Positions 41,734 through 54,734 of a stretch of 64,000 nucleotides of DNA are shown in pieces (the first letter of the stretch is position 1; each line of letters starts with the position of its first letter). The stretch comes from Muricea muricata (Eukaryota > Cnidaria > Anthozoa > Malacalcyonacea > Plexauridae). The position numbers and the translations under genes are program-made. The stretch is taken from the NCBI GenBank assembly GCA_963855995.1, contig OY979717.1:26803746-26867745 (forward strand), read 5' to 3'. Under the pieces are notes generated by a model. That model was not told the origin of the DNA. It saw nothing but the letters and a program-made list of their open reading frames with translations, and ran no database searches.

Positions 41734-42539
41734 AAATTTTTGTTGCCATTTCCCTTTAAAGTTCAAGTTTCTTACACAAGGTTAAACACATAAACGTGGT
41801 TTATCTTTATTATTAGATACTTTGATGACTTAAGAACTTTACAAAAGTTTGCCATCGGTTTCAAGGTTATTGATCCTTCAAAATATGAAAATGCTAAAAT
41901 CTTGCAAAATCCTGACAATTCCTACACGTCACAGGATTTTGTCTACCATCTGTCTTGAGTTCACTGTCTGTCACCAACAGTTCTACGAGCTTTTCATAGT
42001 TTTGAATGCAATTTAGAACTACAGCAAATAAGCTTCGAACATTTTTTTTCGTTTTGCATTTTACGAGTCAACTTTCTCTTTTTTCTTTCAATTTTCGTCC
42101 GAAATATGATTAAAACTCAAAGCATTGCCGATCCATTTTGAATAATACACATAACATAATTTATTTATATATATTGGCACTTACATGTTCCAGCAGCCAA
42201 TAAACGAGTTAAAACTCATACATACCCGGCGTGGCGTGCATTGAGGAATGAGATTTTTTTTGGGGGGAGTGTTGACAACTTAAAAAATGTTGACAACAAA
42301 ACATTTTTCAATCCTGGTTCCATGATCAACATTAAACAGGCGATAATTTTTCTGATGTATACCTCCATTGCAGCCCATCGCTTTCTGATTCCGTTCTGAA
42401 GCGCACTAAGTCTAAAACGTACAAAATTACACAAACTATAAACTGCACTATTCACTACACTTTGCAATGATAGATAATAAGATGACCCGATCATGACATG
42501 ATCTATTCTTTGAATTGCATTCAATATCACCCAGTGAGC

Positions 42540-42910
42540 ATAAGCGAGGTATAAAACGGGCTGCGTTCCTTTTGGCAAAGATGAGAGGCTCTGGATAACG
42601 CCGATGAGATATGTGATATGGTTGGTTTATGCTGTTTCCTGCCCCAGTACCCCAAAGCCTGTAAACCTCTGTCCAGGGCTTCGTGAAACAACTGTATTCT
42701 TTTCATTTCCAACATCAAAAATATTGATTTCTCTTTTCAAGTCTTAATTCGCATTGCCTTCTTTTAATCTATGAATACTGCTCTATGATATCGCTACGTT
42801 TTACGAATAGGGCACTGGTACCAGAATCATAATTATTCTGAATTTTTCATCGGCGTTGTCCAGAGCCTCTCGTCCTTGCCGAAAGGAACGCAGGCTGTGG
42901 GTACGAGATT
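42540..42910. repeat. Inverted pair of a GC-rich dispersed phrase
   Basis: At 42560-42600 and 42855-42900 the words GCGTTCCTTTTGGCAAAGA and TCTCGTCCTTGCCGAAAGG are related in opposite orientation, each beside a CCAGAGCCTCTC-like word. Confidence 0.45.
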
Positions 42911-43654
42911 GGAAAATGCCCGCAAATGAGGAAACTTTGTCGATCCAACTTATCACGAATAACAAGTGCGCTCGTGTGCGGCGGGCTTTAACCCCATCAC
43001 ATTCAGTGCTGGTCATCTACAGGGCGAGTAAAAAATTTCATACATTTCATATTCAAATAGTTCATACAAACGTATTCTAGGTTTGCAATCAATCTCTCGG
43101 TACGCGGCAGACAATGTCAGCCGCCCACGCCGGCTTGATCCAACAATAGAACTAATAATATATTCTTTTGTTTTGTACCTCCAACATGGCCGCCGTGACG
43201 TAAAATGCAAACCATCAATTGCTAGAATTAGATAATTCCCATGTGTACAGCCGACAGTGCCTGGTTACTATTGTGCGAGCAAAAAGTTCCATGCAAATCT
43301 CTACATCTTTATATTAAGTTCCCGCAGGATTTAAATGCATCCCACAGCGAATTAACGGTTCACTTATTTGATATACCCATGAGATACATTGGCAGTATCT
43401 ATCATATTACAGCCGCTATGAGGCTAATTTGAATATGAAAGCCATACTCCCCCTTTAGTTTAAACACAATAGTAATAAGCGTAGTGATTTTTAACGCAGT
43501 GCCAGCCCCAGCGTCATAATAGTCAACGAGGCCTAATCTTTACAAATAATGCCCAAATATTTCCCTTGGGTATCGATCGAATTAATTATTTTAGAAGCAA
43601 CCAATCACATGCAGCCGAGTAGAGACAAACAGCGCGAATTCAAATTCTCACTTT

Positions 43655-43905
43655 AGCACGAGGGCACAGAATAGAAATAAACAGAAAGGCCACTCGAGTC
43701 GGAACCTTTGAAGTTTGTGTCTCCACGCATGTCTCATTACGCATGTTCATTATGCAGGTTCTGGCCAGTCAATTGCCTTTTCTGGCCAATAGGAACGCTG
43801 AACTGGCCGTTCCGCCATTATTCTGGCCAGATACGTGCATAAAAATAGGGGGACATGTTGCACTGCTGAGTGGCCCTACTGTTTATACCCTATACTGTGA
43901 CGAGG
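43655..43905 (-). repeat. Dispersed ~230-bp repeat family, copy 3 (reverse)
   Basis: Reverse complement of the family at 5628 and 33104, with CTGGCCAGTCAATTGCC words and a GGGGGACATG stretch. Confidence 0.75.
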
Positions 43906-44571
43906 GCTAGAGTTCATGACCGCACTTGCTCACTGCATCTCTTAGAAGTGAGACGTAACAACAAAATCTCCAGTGAGAAGTAAAAAGGCGTATGGCTTGA
44001 CTAGAAGTAAACCAGGTGACTATAAGTTCTTTTCCACTGCCATAGCCGTTCAAATGTAATATGCTTTCCGTTGCTTGAAAAACTATTTGGATTGTACAAA
44101 TTTGAATACGGAATTTTTGCAACTCGCCTAACGACTTGAAATTGCTTTGTTCCACGTGTTCTTTCCTTTTTCATTGCAATTTTACTTTGATAACTCTTGG
44201 TCTTGGTACTCATTGGTCTTTGCTTTAATTTCAACGACTTACATTCCCTTTATTGTCTATTTGAGCTGACAAAAATAAAGGAAATTCGAGCAGAAAGTCG
44301 CCTCGTGTTTCATCAAGTTGCAGCTACGAGGTAAGCATCGGTTGATTTGAATGTTCTATTTTGTAGTTAATCTCTCGTCTAAAACCTTCTCAGGATAAAA
44401 TTGAAGCAAGTTGCCGCTAAAAAAAATTGCGAATCCTGTAATCCGGCAAATGTTCTGTGCAATTTAGGACGATCGCCAAGCAGTGAAGTCATAATTTACA
44501 GTCGTTAACGCTTAATTACTATGAGTGCAGTTAGGTATATGTTTTGACATTCTGTGTAATTTTCTTTAGAC

Positions 44572-44760
44572 TTAATGAAAGAGGTGGTGCGTCAAGTTGT
44601 GTCCGTGGTGATTAAACAGTTGAAGAAAAAACTGTCGAGAAAATGCACCGCGAAGACAGAGGGAGATAAAACTCCGAAAAGCCAACGCCGAAGAAGCGCA
44701 CAAACACAAGCAGCCCAACAAGAATTTTTATCTGTCCCAGCTGTGATTTCGTCTTGTTAA
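44572..44760 (+). CDS. Possible small basic protein exon
   Basis: After a TTTCTTTAG acceptor (44571), ATG at 44575 opens 61 codons: Val/Lys-rich helix, then KTPKSQRRRSAQTQAAQQEF and a stop. A possible upstream non-coding exon ends with a GAG/GTAAGC donor at about 44331, and AATAAA lies near 45042. No homology is recognised. It could be a non-coding RNA gene. Confidence 0.3.
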   Translation, partial: LMKEVVRQVVSVVIKQLKKKLSRKCTAKTEGDKTPKSQRRRSAQTQAAQQEFLSVPAVISSC

Positions 44761-45551
44761 TTGCTGTATCATCAAGATTGTACCCCGACAAACTTCCAGC
44801 TTGCTGGACCACGTCGAGCCGATTCAAGCCATGCGACGTCACGCCAGCCAACTCGTCAAGCCAGCAATCGAGGCATGTCAACGCAAGCCAAACCAGGCGA
44901 CATTTCAACCCAAGTTAACCTAAATCAAACCAGACAAGCCATGTTGAAACCAGTGATGACATCCAAGCCAAGTGATCACCCAGCCCAGCCAGACCAGTTA
45001 AAGTGCGAAGAAGAATCCCGACAGTCGCCCGAACTAAAAAATAAAATTTCGACTAAAATTTTCGATCCAAAAACATGGCATTTTTTTTAAAAACTATATT
45101 TTATAAGGTTTCTTCTCTCTTTGTTTGTTTCAAATATGTTTGCAAGAAAAGTTTAAAATTTACACCATTTTGTCAAAAGTAAAACGCTGAATAAAACTAT
45201 TTCAGATAAACGGTTGATCATTCGTCGAAGGGCGGTGTTGCTTTAAATTGATATTTCCTGACTTGCTGGCGAGTCTTTTCGATCGATTTTCGTCAAACAG
45301 CCAGCACAAGTTTAGGTCTGGCCAACCTACGTTTGTGCTTGTTGTCTGCGGCAAGACATCGGTATTACTCTTCAGCAAGCCTTGAAATGTTGATTTAGAG
45401 TGACACAAAACTTTGATTTGTGGTCAGTTTTTCGTTTGTCTTGTTTTATTCAGCGCTTTACCCTGCGGTATTTTGGTGCGCATTTTAAGATTTTCAACGC
45501 TTTTATACTTGGAACGAACTGTTTTCGAGATTAACCTTTTGGCGAAATTAA

Positions 45552-45631
45552 GATGAGATATATAATTGGCCTGGTGGCGTCCAACGGATTCTCTACCTAC
45601 GATGACAGCGAGGACATACCTGCAGTTTTGA
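45552..45631 (+). CDS. Possible first coding exon
   Basis: ATG at 45552 opens MRYIIGLVASNGFSTYDDSE and continues to DIPAVL before a strong GTGAGT donor at about 45631. Not recognised, and no compatible downstream exon was found. Confidence 0.25.
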
Positions 45632-45639
45632 GTGAGTTT

Positions 45640-48600
45640 ATCATTAATCGTTTTTTGTACATTGTATGTTAGTATGTTGTTTTCCGGCCTCTACCTAACA
45701 TGGACACGTTTTATGATTAGCAGTGTATGGCTGTGTTCAGAATGTTATTTCTATTCTAAATTTTTCTTTAGTCGGAATAGACTACTCATAAACCATGTTC
45801 ATCTTGGCAGAGATCGACCCCTCCCTAAAAATACTTGCTTTGGTGCGTAAAGCCCGTTCTGCACCAGGCGAATTTGTGCGAGCATATTCGTTCAGTGGGG
45901 AACTCGCTTTAGCGTTAGGAGCGCGGCGGCGCTAGTTTAGACAGGATCATCAGACCTAGGATGTGTGCAAGTAAAGCTTTGCCAGATCTCAGCCCTATTT
46001 TTCAACTCTTTGTAAAAAAAAAAGTGCCAAAAGCAACTAACCCGAGGTGGAAGGCACTTTGTTAGAACTGGCAATGCTTTTCTTGGGGTTAGGGGGTGCA
46101 AACGGTAGCCATAGGTAGAGGGTACAAGTGGTACCTGTAAGAAGAGAGATGCTGTGTAAAATACAAGAAGAAGAGGGGGTCCTTTCAATGAATCTTCCGT
46201 AGCAGGTAAAAGCATGCACATTGGTCAGCTGGGCTAGCTTCATGACGAAGTCCGCTACCAGTGTCTAGGTTTCTCTTGGTGTGGGACAACGTAGACAATC
46301 AACGAAAGATGTAAGTGATTCAACCCCTGTTTATGGTGGCTCATAGGTGCGACACGCACTAGGTTAGGTTAAGTTAGGGGCATGATGAGACGCCATATTC
46401 AGGGGTATTATAATGCGAAGCGGCTAGGGCCCGCGGCGAACAGTGCTTGTGCAGTTAGAATATAGTAGACAGTTCAGTTGCGCGACACACCACATTTACT
46501 CAGAATGCAACTTCAAGTGCATTTGAATTATGAAATGGCTTAACAAATTTTGACACAATATGGCGAATGAAAGAAGTGAAGTAGATAAAACGGACAAACC
46601 TTTAATGGACTAAGCCATTTCAATACGGCAAGTTGAATTCGAAGTAGCTAAGTTGGAACATAGATTTTCTGACACAAGCCCTCGGATTCAAGTTTTTAAG
46701 ACGTTTACAGTTATCAACACGCGAGCGCATTAACTGTAAACGTAAGAAATAATGTTTTGTCTCCTGACAGGAGACAGACTTGTTTCTGTTCTGTTGGCGC
46801 GCGATTATTGCTATTAAAATATAAACAGCTCTTCCCCTATGGAGTGTTTTCATGTCTTGCTTTATTAACCTGTTAATCCTTGTTAACCTGTTAATCCTAA
46901 TCCTTGAAAGGCAAGCAAGGTGATGATAAGTTTGCTTTCCGACATGGCTGCCATGGAGGCACTCCATTGATCCAGCTCACGTAGGGTCGTAATAGAAACG
47001 TAGAATTTTTCCATGTTTCATTCGACGTTCCTGAAACTGATCATACATTAGCTCGGTCGAACTTGACGGTGATTCAGAAGTACTTAAACGTTACCATAGA
47101 TGAGTTTTGTTGACACTGCACTGTTGACAATGTCTCTGTGATTACAGTATGGAAGGATTTTGTATGAGTAAATTTTATGTCTTGAATGAAATCTTCGAGG
47201 AAATTGGCTTGGTGTTTGTCACCAATTTAGTTTCCTTTTGAAGACTTAAATTCTTCAAAACATGGAACTTACTATGCAAAATTCACACTGTTTTCACAGA
47301 GACTGTCAGTGTTAATAAGACTCCTAAACTAAAATGCTACGCTAAGTTTATGTACTTGTAGTACCTAAATAGATGTGTGCTCTTTAGGGTTTTCATACTG
47401 CGCCCAGTACTGCGCTGCGCACAGATCAGGCGCGTTAGGGTAGAGACTGAATATTAGGGTAGGGCTAGGAGCGAAAAGGAAGCGCGTAGGTATGTAAAAC
47501 GCGAATGCACACATCAAAAATGTATCCAGGTGTCTTTATGTCTTCTGCATTGTGGAATACGTTCAGAAGTTGGATCCATTTCTCGATAATATTATGGGAT
47601 ACCTCTATCGAGGTATTTTTCAAATTAAATAAGACAAACAATTCTTAGCCTTAACAAGCTGTTAGCAAAAAGGATTTTTGTCTTGAGCATTAATTTGCAA
47701 GGCGCTGATCAAACGGAAATATTTTGGAACAATTTTTCGAACGGTTTTCTTGCTGACTTTTTTCTTTTTGATTTAGGGTGTATGTATTTTAATATGTTTA
47801 TTTTGTAATTAGTTAGGAAATAAACTTTTGGTTGTTGTCGTGTTTCTTTGCTTTTATATTTCGGTTTCGGTTTCGGTTTCGGCTACATGGCGCAGGGTTA
47901 TTCCCCCGGGGTGCGGAAATTCGGTTGTTCAAAAATCACCGGAGTTTTTCCCCAGATCTTTGCTTTGTGGGAACATCCCTTCTTTGCAAGGTTCTGGTTT
48001 TTCTTCGGTGATTTTCTTTTGGCTTTAGATAAAAAACTAAAAAAAAAAGAGCAGCCGTGATCGGGACAAATTTAGTACTGTTTAGGAAAAATCAAAACTC
48101 ATTTAGCAAGCGTATATGTAAAGTTTAGTCTCCATTCAGTCGTACCTGTAGTGTTAAGTGAATATATCAAGGCGGTAGATGTGATAGAGCATGTATAGAG
48201 ATCTACACTTAATAATTGGTGTGCACTTAATAACACGGGGTGAAGCTACATCGTTCTTATGGCCTCTATCTAATATGTTCACTGATATCATAAAAACGAA
48301 TCAGTGAATTCAGCGCAATATGAACGGGGTAGCCTCTCCCTTACTAAGCGCTCGCCTTGACAATGGCTGCGTTGAACACAGCTCCGACAAATTAAAAAAG
48401 TATATCTAGACTATATTGCATCTTAGTTGCGACCAAATGGAAACTACAAGCTTAATAATTGTAGATTACCAACCTAAAATGATCAAGCTTTGTGGTTGGG
48501 CTTTCGAATAAAAAACTATCATTGTATGTAATACTGCTTTAGAAAACCAATTTTTATAACTTGTCTCTCGTCTTTAAAACAAACCATTCGCCAAACGTTT

Positions 48601-50330
48601 TGGTGCAGGATAGTGGCGATCCATCAGCTGATGACATATTCCAAGTGTTTCCAGTTGTTTTTTTTTTTGTTTGTTCGCTGCATCGTTGTTTAGAATCAAC
48701 AGTACTACCTTGGTCTCTAGGTTCAATTCCTAGACCGCTGAAACGTTGTTTTACTTTGCATGTGCTTAATCGGACTCACTCTGGTAATGGCTTAATGCAT
48801 GGTCATGTCATGGAGTTTGCCACAACGAAAAGCAGAAATAGGTCTACGAACAAGCTGATGTGATGTTGAGTTCAAGCCATGTAACTATACGTACTAGCAG
48901 AAACTTATTTGCCTGTTTTTATTTTTCTTTATGAAACTAATTGAAACTTTAGAGATCATGTTTGGTGAAACAAATTGAAGTCTACCTGCAATTGAGTTTT
49001 GAAAACAAAGTAAATCATATACTTCATGAGGAATTAAGTACATTTGATCGAAATCGATTGCCATTAGACAACTAGTGGCCAGTATTATTCCGTCTTTCAA
49101 GATCACCAGCATATTCATTTGCTACGGAATTTATTTTGTAGGACTACCAAGGCGTGTCAGTAATCGGCAAATTAAGTACTCAAAACAAGCACTTGTGCAC
49201 CTTAGCTACCAACCTACATGTAGAATCACTGATTTCACTTTTCAAACAAAAGACATTACTGTTTGTAATTCATTTTTAGAAAACCAATTTCTACACATGG
49301 TTTTCCCTCAAAACGGAACCATTTTAACATATTCATATCGTATTCTAGTTGATATGAAAAAGAATTTGTAAGGAATACATAGTTAATTTCTTCATGGTTC
49401 CACTTTTTTGGGACACCCTGTCTAGTTTGTCGTTTATGGTTTTAAGTAAAAGTGCTACCTGAAATTTTACTTAAGTAGAAAAGCATTAAAAAAATACACA
49501 AATGCGAAAGTACGTTTTTACGTTAAATGCGTCAGTGGGCATTTGACAGTGTCGTCGGCACCTGTTAACCGCAACTATTTTAAAACAACGGCTGACAAAA
49601 TATAGGAAGATAAAAAATTCCTCAAAAATTAATGCTATCTTAAAATTAAACACACGACTACAGGCATGCCATTGCATCGAGTCTTTTTACTTCATTCCGG
49701 GCCATCGTAAATACAATATTGGTTGGTCGAAAAAGAGAAAAGGCATGGAAAAGGTTAAAAGTTTTGCTTACTTTTAAAGCTTTGCTATTCGGGTAGTCGA
49801 TTGCATGCATTGTAGTTGACAATGTCCTTTTCAAAATGCAGTAAATGAAGAAGCACGATCAATCACAATTCAATACCCTACATTTGGTAACGGTTTTTTA
49901 TCAAACACCTACATCGGGTTACAGTTCAATATACATCTGGTCACGTTTCCGAAAAGCTGCCGCGAACGTACGTGTGAACCTTGCGTTATAGAATTATCTG
50001 AATAAGAGAGGCAAACCACTTACTTGGCAAAGCCTTCAAGAGAACAAAGAAAGCAAAAGGCAACTACAAAGAAAAAACCTTGATTTACTTACTTTATTCA
50101 GATAATAAATGGTATAGCCATGTTTTGGCTGAAAATACAGTAGACCGTATGATACAGAGTGAGTAATTAAGTTTACTGTAAGTTTATTAATTACCAATTG
50201 GTTAAGAACTGTGCCCAGAACTTTAAAACATTTTCAGAACACCTTTAGCAACGTTTTTATATTACCATGCAAGTCTTGCCAAAAACTTACTACAATGAAC
50301 ATAAAAGCGAAGAAAATTTTGGCTTAACCA
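45640..50330. other. No supported gene
   Basis: Open frames here are short and without family or splice support. A TTTCGG hexamer repeats four times near 47861-47883. 48490-48560 and 49250-49300 share a TAGAAAACCAATTT phrase. 46855-46905 has repeated TTAACCTGTTAATCCT words. Confidence 0.5.
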
Positions 50331-50339
50331 ACTGTAATT

Positions 50340-50650
50340 TAATCTGCTCAAACATGCAGGATTAACAGACGAGGAGGATTAGGAATTTATGTTTAAAATA
50401 ATCTTAACTTCAAACGACGTCCTAACCTTGGCGTTGTTCAGGAGGGAAATGATTCATTAAAACATGCACCTATTTATTGATATCATATCCACTAGCGTTG
50501 AAATATTATGATCAGTGTACTGTGTACAGACCACCAAGAAGCAACTTTGATGTTTTTGAGATCACTAAAGTCAACATATCAAATAAAATAGCATAGTTAT
50601 CAATGGAGACTTTAATATTGATCTCAGCTATAGGCTCGAAAAGACAGTGC
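50340..50650 (+). mobile_element. LINE AP-endonuclease fragment
   Basis: The plus strand reads NRRGGLGIYV (50364-50391), SVYRPPRSNFDVFE (about 50508-50555) and NGDFNIDL (50602-50625), the ordered motifs of a LINE apurinic endonuclease. Stops and frameshifts separate them. RT is absent or unrecognisable. Confidence 0.7.
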
Positions 50651-51658
50651 GGATTCTAATCTTGTTTTTAATACATCATCATACAAGCACACTTCTAGGA
50701 CTGAAAGTCCCTACAGACAATTTGAGTCGTCTAAGTGGAATTCTTGCAATTTCTTTGGTTTAAAACTTCAAATCCCCGTCAGTAAAAAGAGTAAAATTGA
50801 ACTATCACTTTCTCTACCATAACTTTCCATAGCCCTCAGAGTTGTTGATAATATTAAAAACGGATGAATAATAGCGACTGCAACCAGATCGAAGCAAGAT
50901 GATGTAAGAATCGTATGGTAGCAAAGTTGCTTCAAAGTTGTAACGATCGCCTTACAATATATGATAATATGACTACCTCAGAATTCAAAAATATACCTGC
51001 TGTTGAAAAGTATAAATGTTGATTTCTCCCAAGCGGGCGTAATCAATATTGTTTAGAATATTAACAATATTGGTAATAATGGTGTGGTTCATGCTGTCAG
51101 CTTGATGTGTTGCGATAAAAATGATTCGGAACGCAATTTACACGATACGACATGCTCCATGCATGCAATTCTTATTCTGGCGCATGTAATTGAGTAAATA
51201 GCTGTATATTACTCATGCCACAATGACGATCGTAATAGGCAATCCGCTAAGATATTGATCTCCTCGAATTAGAATCTTTTAAACGTTTTTTTAAAAAAAC
51301 GGACTTTTAAATGTTTATAATGCCTAAGGCTAACATTTCGTAATTTTTCATAAAGTCTAAGAAACATTGGAACGTTTCCATGATCTGCTTAAAAGTGGGA
51401 TAGTAATAGCTACCTAAAGGTTAACGTTGCTATGGCGGTGAAATTAAAGTGGTTGAAATATTTTGACAAAAACTTTCATTTATTATTTTGGTTTGATTCA
51501 GGCTTTACTTCTCAAAACAATGTTGTCATAACAAGCCGGTATCATTGTTACGAGGCCTTGTGAGGATCAACTCAGCTTTTGCGCGAGGGCCTCGAAACCA
51601 AGCGAGATCTTCTAATCAGTGAATGCTCAAATGAGTTAATACAATTTTCTTTTAACTC

Positions 51659-51989
51659 TTTATTTCAAATAATTAACAATACAATGAGTTGGTATGGGAA
51701 AGTAGGAGTTCCATACAATTCCTATCCAAGACTGATCACTAGGCACTAATACAAGTGGATATATTTAGGTTGAATGACGTAGGAAATTGTGAAATGTACA
51801 TTAATTAATCTAACAATAAGACATTTAGACGCCTGTTCCGTTAGCTGTACAAACATTTAACATTCACATGAATTTGAGTGACACAATGAATGTTAAAACA
51901 GAAATAAATACATGTTTCATAACATCATGATGCGTTGGCATCGCTTGCGACAGATTGTTGTCGACGACTTGTTGCAGGGACGCCGTAAC
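51659..51989 (-). CDS. Terminal exon of an unidentified minus-strand gene
   Basis: A CTTTTCAG acceptor precedes a frame reading GYGVPATSRRQQSVASDANAS and TGA (51927-51925), with AATAAA at 51664-51659 on the same strand. Acceptor, short coding end, 3' UTR and poly(A) signal make a plausible last exon. Upstream exons were not found and the protein is unknown. Confidence 0.35.
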
Positions 51990-52324
51990 CTGAAAAGGGT
52001 CAGGTGAGCAAACCTTTGTTTAAAGGCACAGACAAAATTTTAAATATCTTAAAGTCCTTATTCGGGAATTTAGAGGGTCAGTTGCATTTTTTAGTCTAAT
52101 ATGAGTCCGATTTCTTCAATTTTACAGTGCCACAGCGGTTTTGTTATGACTAAGGCATTTTGAAAACTGACTGTTCAAAAACGAAGCGAAAAAGAACTAA
52201 TGCTCTCTTTCAGTGTCCTATATAATATTCCTTATACGTGAAGGGCATTTTTACCCCCCCCCTCCTCCCTTGCGCCTCCAAGCAAAAGACAAGGGAGCAG
52301 CTGCCCCCAGTTCCGGCGTCTCTG

Positions 52325-52480
52325 ACTTGCGACAAGTTTATTTTGAAAGCTTGTTATCGACAGGCTTGCTGCAGGTTGTTTCAACAAGTTGTGACAAGTC
52401 TGCAAATGAATAAGTTTGATTTTAACAGACTTGTTGCAACTTGATAAAATTGACAGGTTTGTTGCAATTTTATAACCAAC
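52325..52480 (+). repeat. ACAAGTTG-type repeat fragment
   Basis: Words such as GACTTGCGACAAG and CTTGTTGCAACTTG match the body of the MITE at 35336-35794, without its ends. Confidence 0.55.
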
Positions 52481-52493
52481 TTACTTGCAGGGA

Positions 52494-52568
52494 GGTTGGT
52501 TCGGGATTAACGCACCGAGGGGTCAGAGAAACCCCGAGGTGCGTTGATCCCGAACCAATCGAACCTGC
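52494..52568. repeat. Perfect-looking long hairpin
   Basis: GGTTGGTTCGGGATTAACGC, a short CACCGAGGGGT...ACCCCGAGGTG centre, then GCGTTGATCCCGAACCAA. Almost all 75 bp pair. There is no poly-U tail or gene context. Confidence 0.7.
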
Positions 52569-53325
52569 AAGTAAGTTGGGTTCTTATCCCAAACTAAACT
52601 TATCTTTTTGTGTTGTTTTCCGAGGCTCGCTGAGTCGCCGATGTCACCGACGTATTTTGTCAGCATTTTCTCTTCTTAAACTTATTGGTATCTTAATATT
52701 TCTTTATCAGGGTCTCTATTGTCTTTAGTTTACAATTTTCCCTTTCTTTTTGCTTGGTTTCTGTGACGTTTTTTTGCCCACAAATGTTCTTTAAAGTGTA
52801 CGTTTAATTATCAGTTAAATTTTGTTCGCCATTGTTGTTGAGCAGTTTGAGGCGGACGGCAGCGTAAGCAACAAGCAGGTCAGTTCGGGTTTTTGTAACC
52901 AATCAGAAAGCAAGTTTTATCGAGAAAAGAGAAAAGCGGGGTAAGTTCGGAAAAAGCAGGTTAGTTCGAAAAAAGCTAACCTGCTGAGAACAATCAGAAG
53001 CCCGCTTTCATGACACATATGGGATAAGTTGACAAGTTGGTAACAAGGCGGTTGAACTTAGGAACTTGCTACACGTTCGTGGCGTTTTTGGCTATGTACT
53101 TTTTATTAACACGCATTCTAATGTTGATTCAATCTTCGTACGATACACCTGCGTAAGTCATAAGAACATAAGAACATAAGAACATAATTAGTCCTCTGTT
53201 ATTGTAATTGACATTCGACGTCGATGTGCCGTTCATTATTTATACGCATCAGCGAGTTTAAACCGAGTGTGAAGTGCATGGAATTTATTGAACTTGTTAT
53301 TTCTTAAAAACAAGTTTTTTTATAA

Positions 53326-53397
53326 GTGATAGCATGGCTTGAGGGAGATTAATTAGTGATTAAATGGCCCCGTAGCCCGAGGGAGGTTTGTGGAGTT
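53326..53397 (+). repeat. Half copy of the palindrome at 60277-60431
   Basis: ATAGCATGGCTTGAGGGAGA and ATTAAATGGCCCCGTA followed by CGAGGGAGGTTTGTGGA match one arm of the nested palindrome at 60277-60431. Confidence 0.7.
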
Positions 53398-53569
53398 ACT
53401 ATTAGTAGTTTGAAAACGAATACTTAATCAGCCCCGCTGTCCCCTGAGACTTTTCAAATCCGCCACCTGCTTTTAAGACACTTTTCCTCTAGTTTCAAAA
53501 CACTAATTAAAAATGTATTTCTTTTGAATTTCCTTCATGAATTATTAATGAGTTTTAGAAGTATGTTTC

Positions 53570-53645
53570 AAGTGGATATTGTCCTGAACGGAACCTACTT
53601 GAGTCTCCAGGTTTAATTCCTGGAGCAATAATATTTATATCTAAT
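53570..53645 (+). repeat. Dispersed repeat with B-box-like GGTTTAATTCC
   Basis: AAGTGGATATTGTCCTGAAC and CTCCAGGTTTAATTCCTGG recur at 57227-57305. A related GGTTCAATTCC phrase is at 48720. Confidence 0.6.
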
Positions 53646-53884
53646 ATACCAGGTCGCATATTTAATTATGCTATTTCGCTAATACATTAAGCTCTTTTTG
53701 CATATTACTGAAAATACACAATTCATTGGGCGACCCAGGATCGTAGTACTTAGGCAGCATCTCAAGTACAACTACATTATAACTTATTCCAACTAAGGTT
53801 TAAGGAGAATAAAGTGAGCTGCGTTCATAGATAGCCACGATAACCACGTAACCAATGTCACACATGTACACAAGTTAGAGTTAA

Positions 53885-54135
53885 ATACCGAAAAGGAGAA
53901 ATGTATGTCATATACAACCTCCGAGGACGCGCAGCGTCCGAGGGTTGTATATGACATGCATCCCGATTTTCGAGGTATTTACCTAACTTAATTTATTTTT
54001 GAAGAGGTTTTCTAACAGAGTCTTTTGACTTTAAACAATTTAAGTCGAGATTCGTCGAGATTTTTCCACAACTTTGATCTAATTATTTATTCAAGGTAAA
54101 TAACCTATATACAACCGCGGTACATCAAAGAAAAA
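53885..54135 (+). repeat. Repeat shared with 61865-62155
   Basis: Includes a TATGTCATATACAACC... palindrome around GACGCGCAGCGTC and then TTTTGACTTTAAACAATT, GATTTTTCCACAA and CTAATTATTTATT words that recur in order at 61865-62155. Confidence 0.7.
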
Positions 54136-54171
54136 CCGACTCAAAAAAAATTAATTCGGACGTTTAACCAC

Positions 54172-54535
54172 TGTCACACATGCAACCAATGTCCCGCATC
54201 TAACCAATGCCATGCAAGTACAAATTCAGACTTCTAATTAAACATTGTCACACATGCAACCAATGTCACGCATAACCAATTTACGCATAACCAGTGTAAC
54301 ATATGTAACCAATGCAAAGCATGCACCCAATGTCACGGATGTAACCAATGTCACGCATGCAACCAATGTCACGCATGTACCCAATGTCACGCATGTAACC
54401 AATGTCACGCATGTACCCAATGTCGATCACGCATGTACTCAATGTCACGCATGTACCTAATGTCACGCATGTAACCAACGTCACGCATGTACCCAATGTC
54501 ACGCATGTACACAATGTCACGCATGTTTCCCTTCA
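54172..54535 (+). repeat. 18-bp minisatellite (AATGTCACGCATGTACCC)
   Basis: About 17-19 units of ACCAATGTCACGCATGTA with single-base variants. The most regular part is 54340-54530. Because 18 is a multiple of three, all six frames stay largely open, so the reading frames across it are artefacts. Confidence 0.9.
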
Positions 54536-54734
54536 CGTAGCTCGCACAAGCCGATATGCCAGAATAGTCATGACAATATGGCGGCTATCGGAAACACCAT
54601 ATTCGCCTATAATTCTACCAGAAGAACCAGAAGAAACCGCTAGCGGTGGATGCAATTAACCTCATAGTATAATGGCCGGGGCAAGGTGTTACAATCCAGA
54701 TGACTGAAATCGTTCTATGCCTTTAATCCTTCTA

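Noticed and set aside
45937-46243. Minus-strand frame of 94 codons with KELKNRAEIWQSF.
   Set aside because: It looks like a fragment of a dispersed repeat, but I could not place it in a family or find a second copy in the window.
54238-54659. Long open frames in several phases reading repeated HVPNVTHVTNVTH-like or CDIGYMRDIGY-like proteins.
   Set aside because: They are produced by an 18-bp minisatellite whose length is a multiple of three. There is no start context, splice support or family match.
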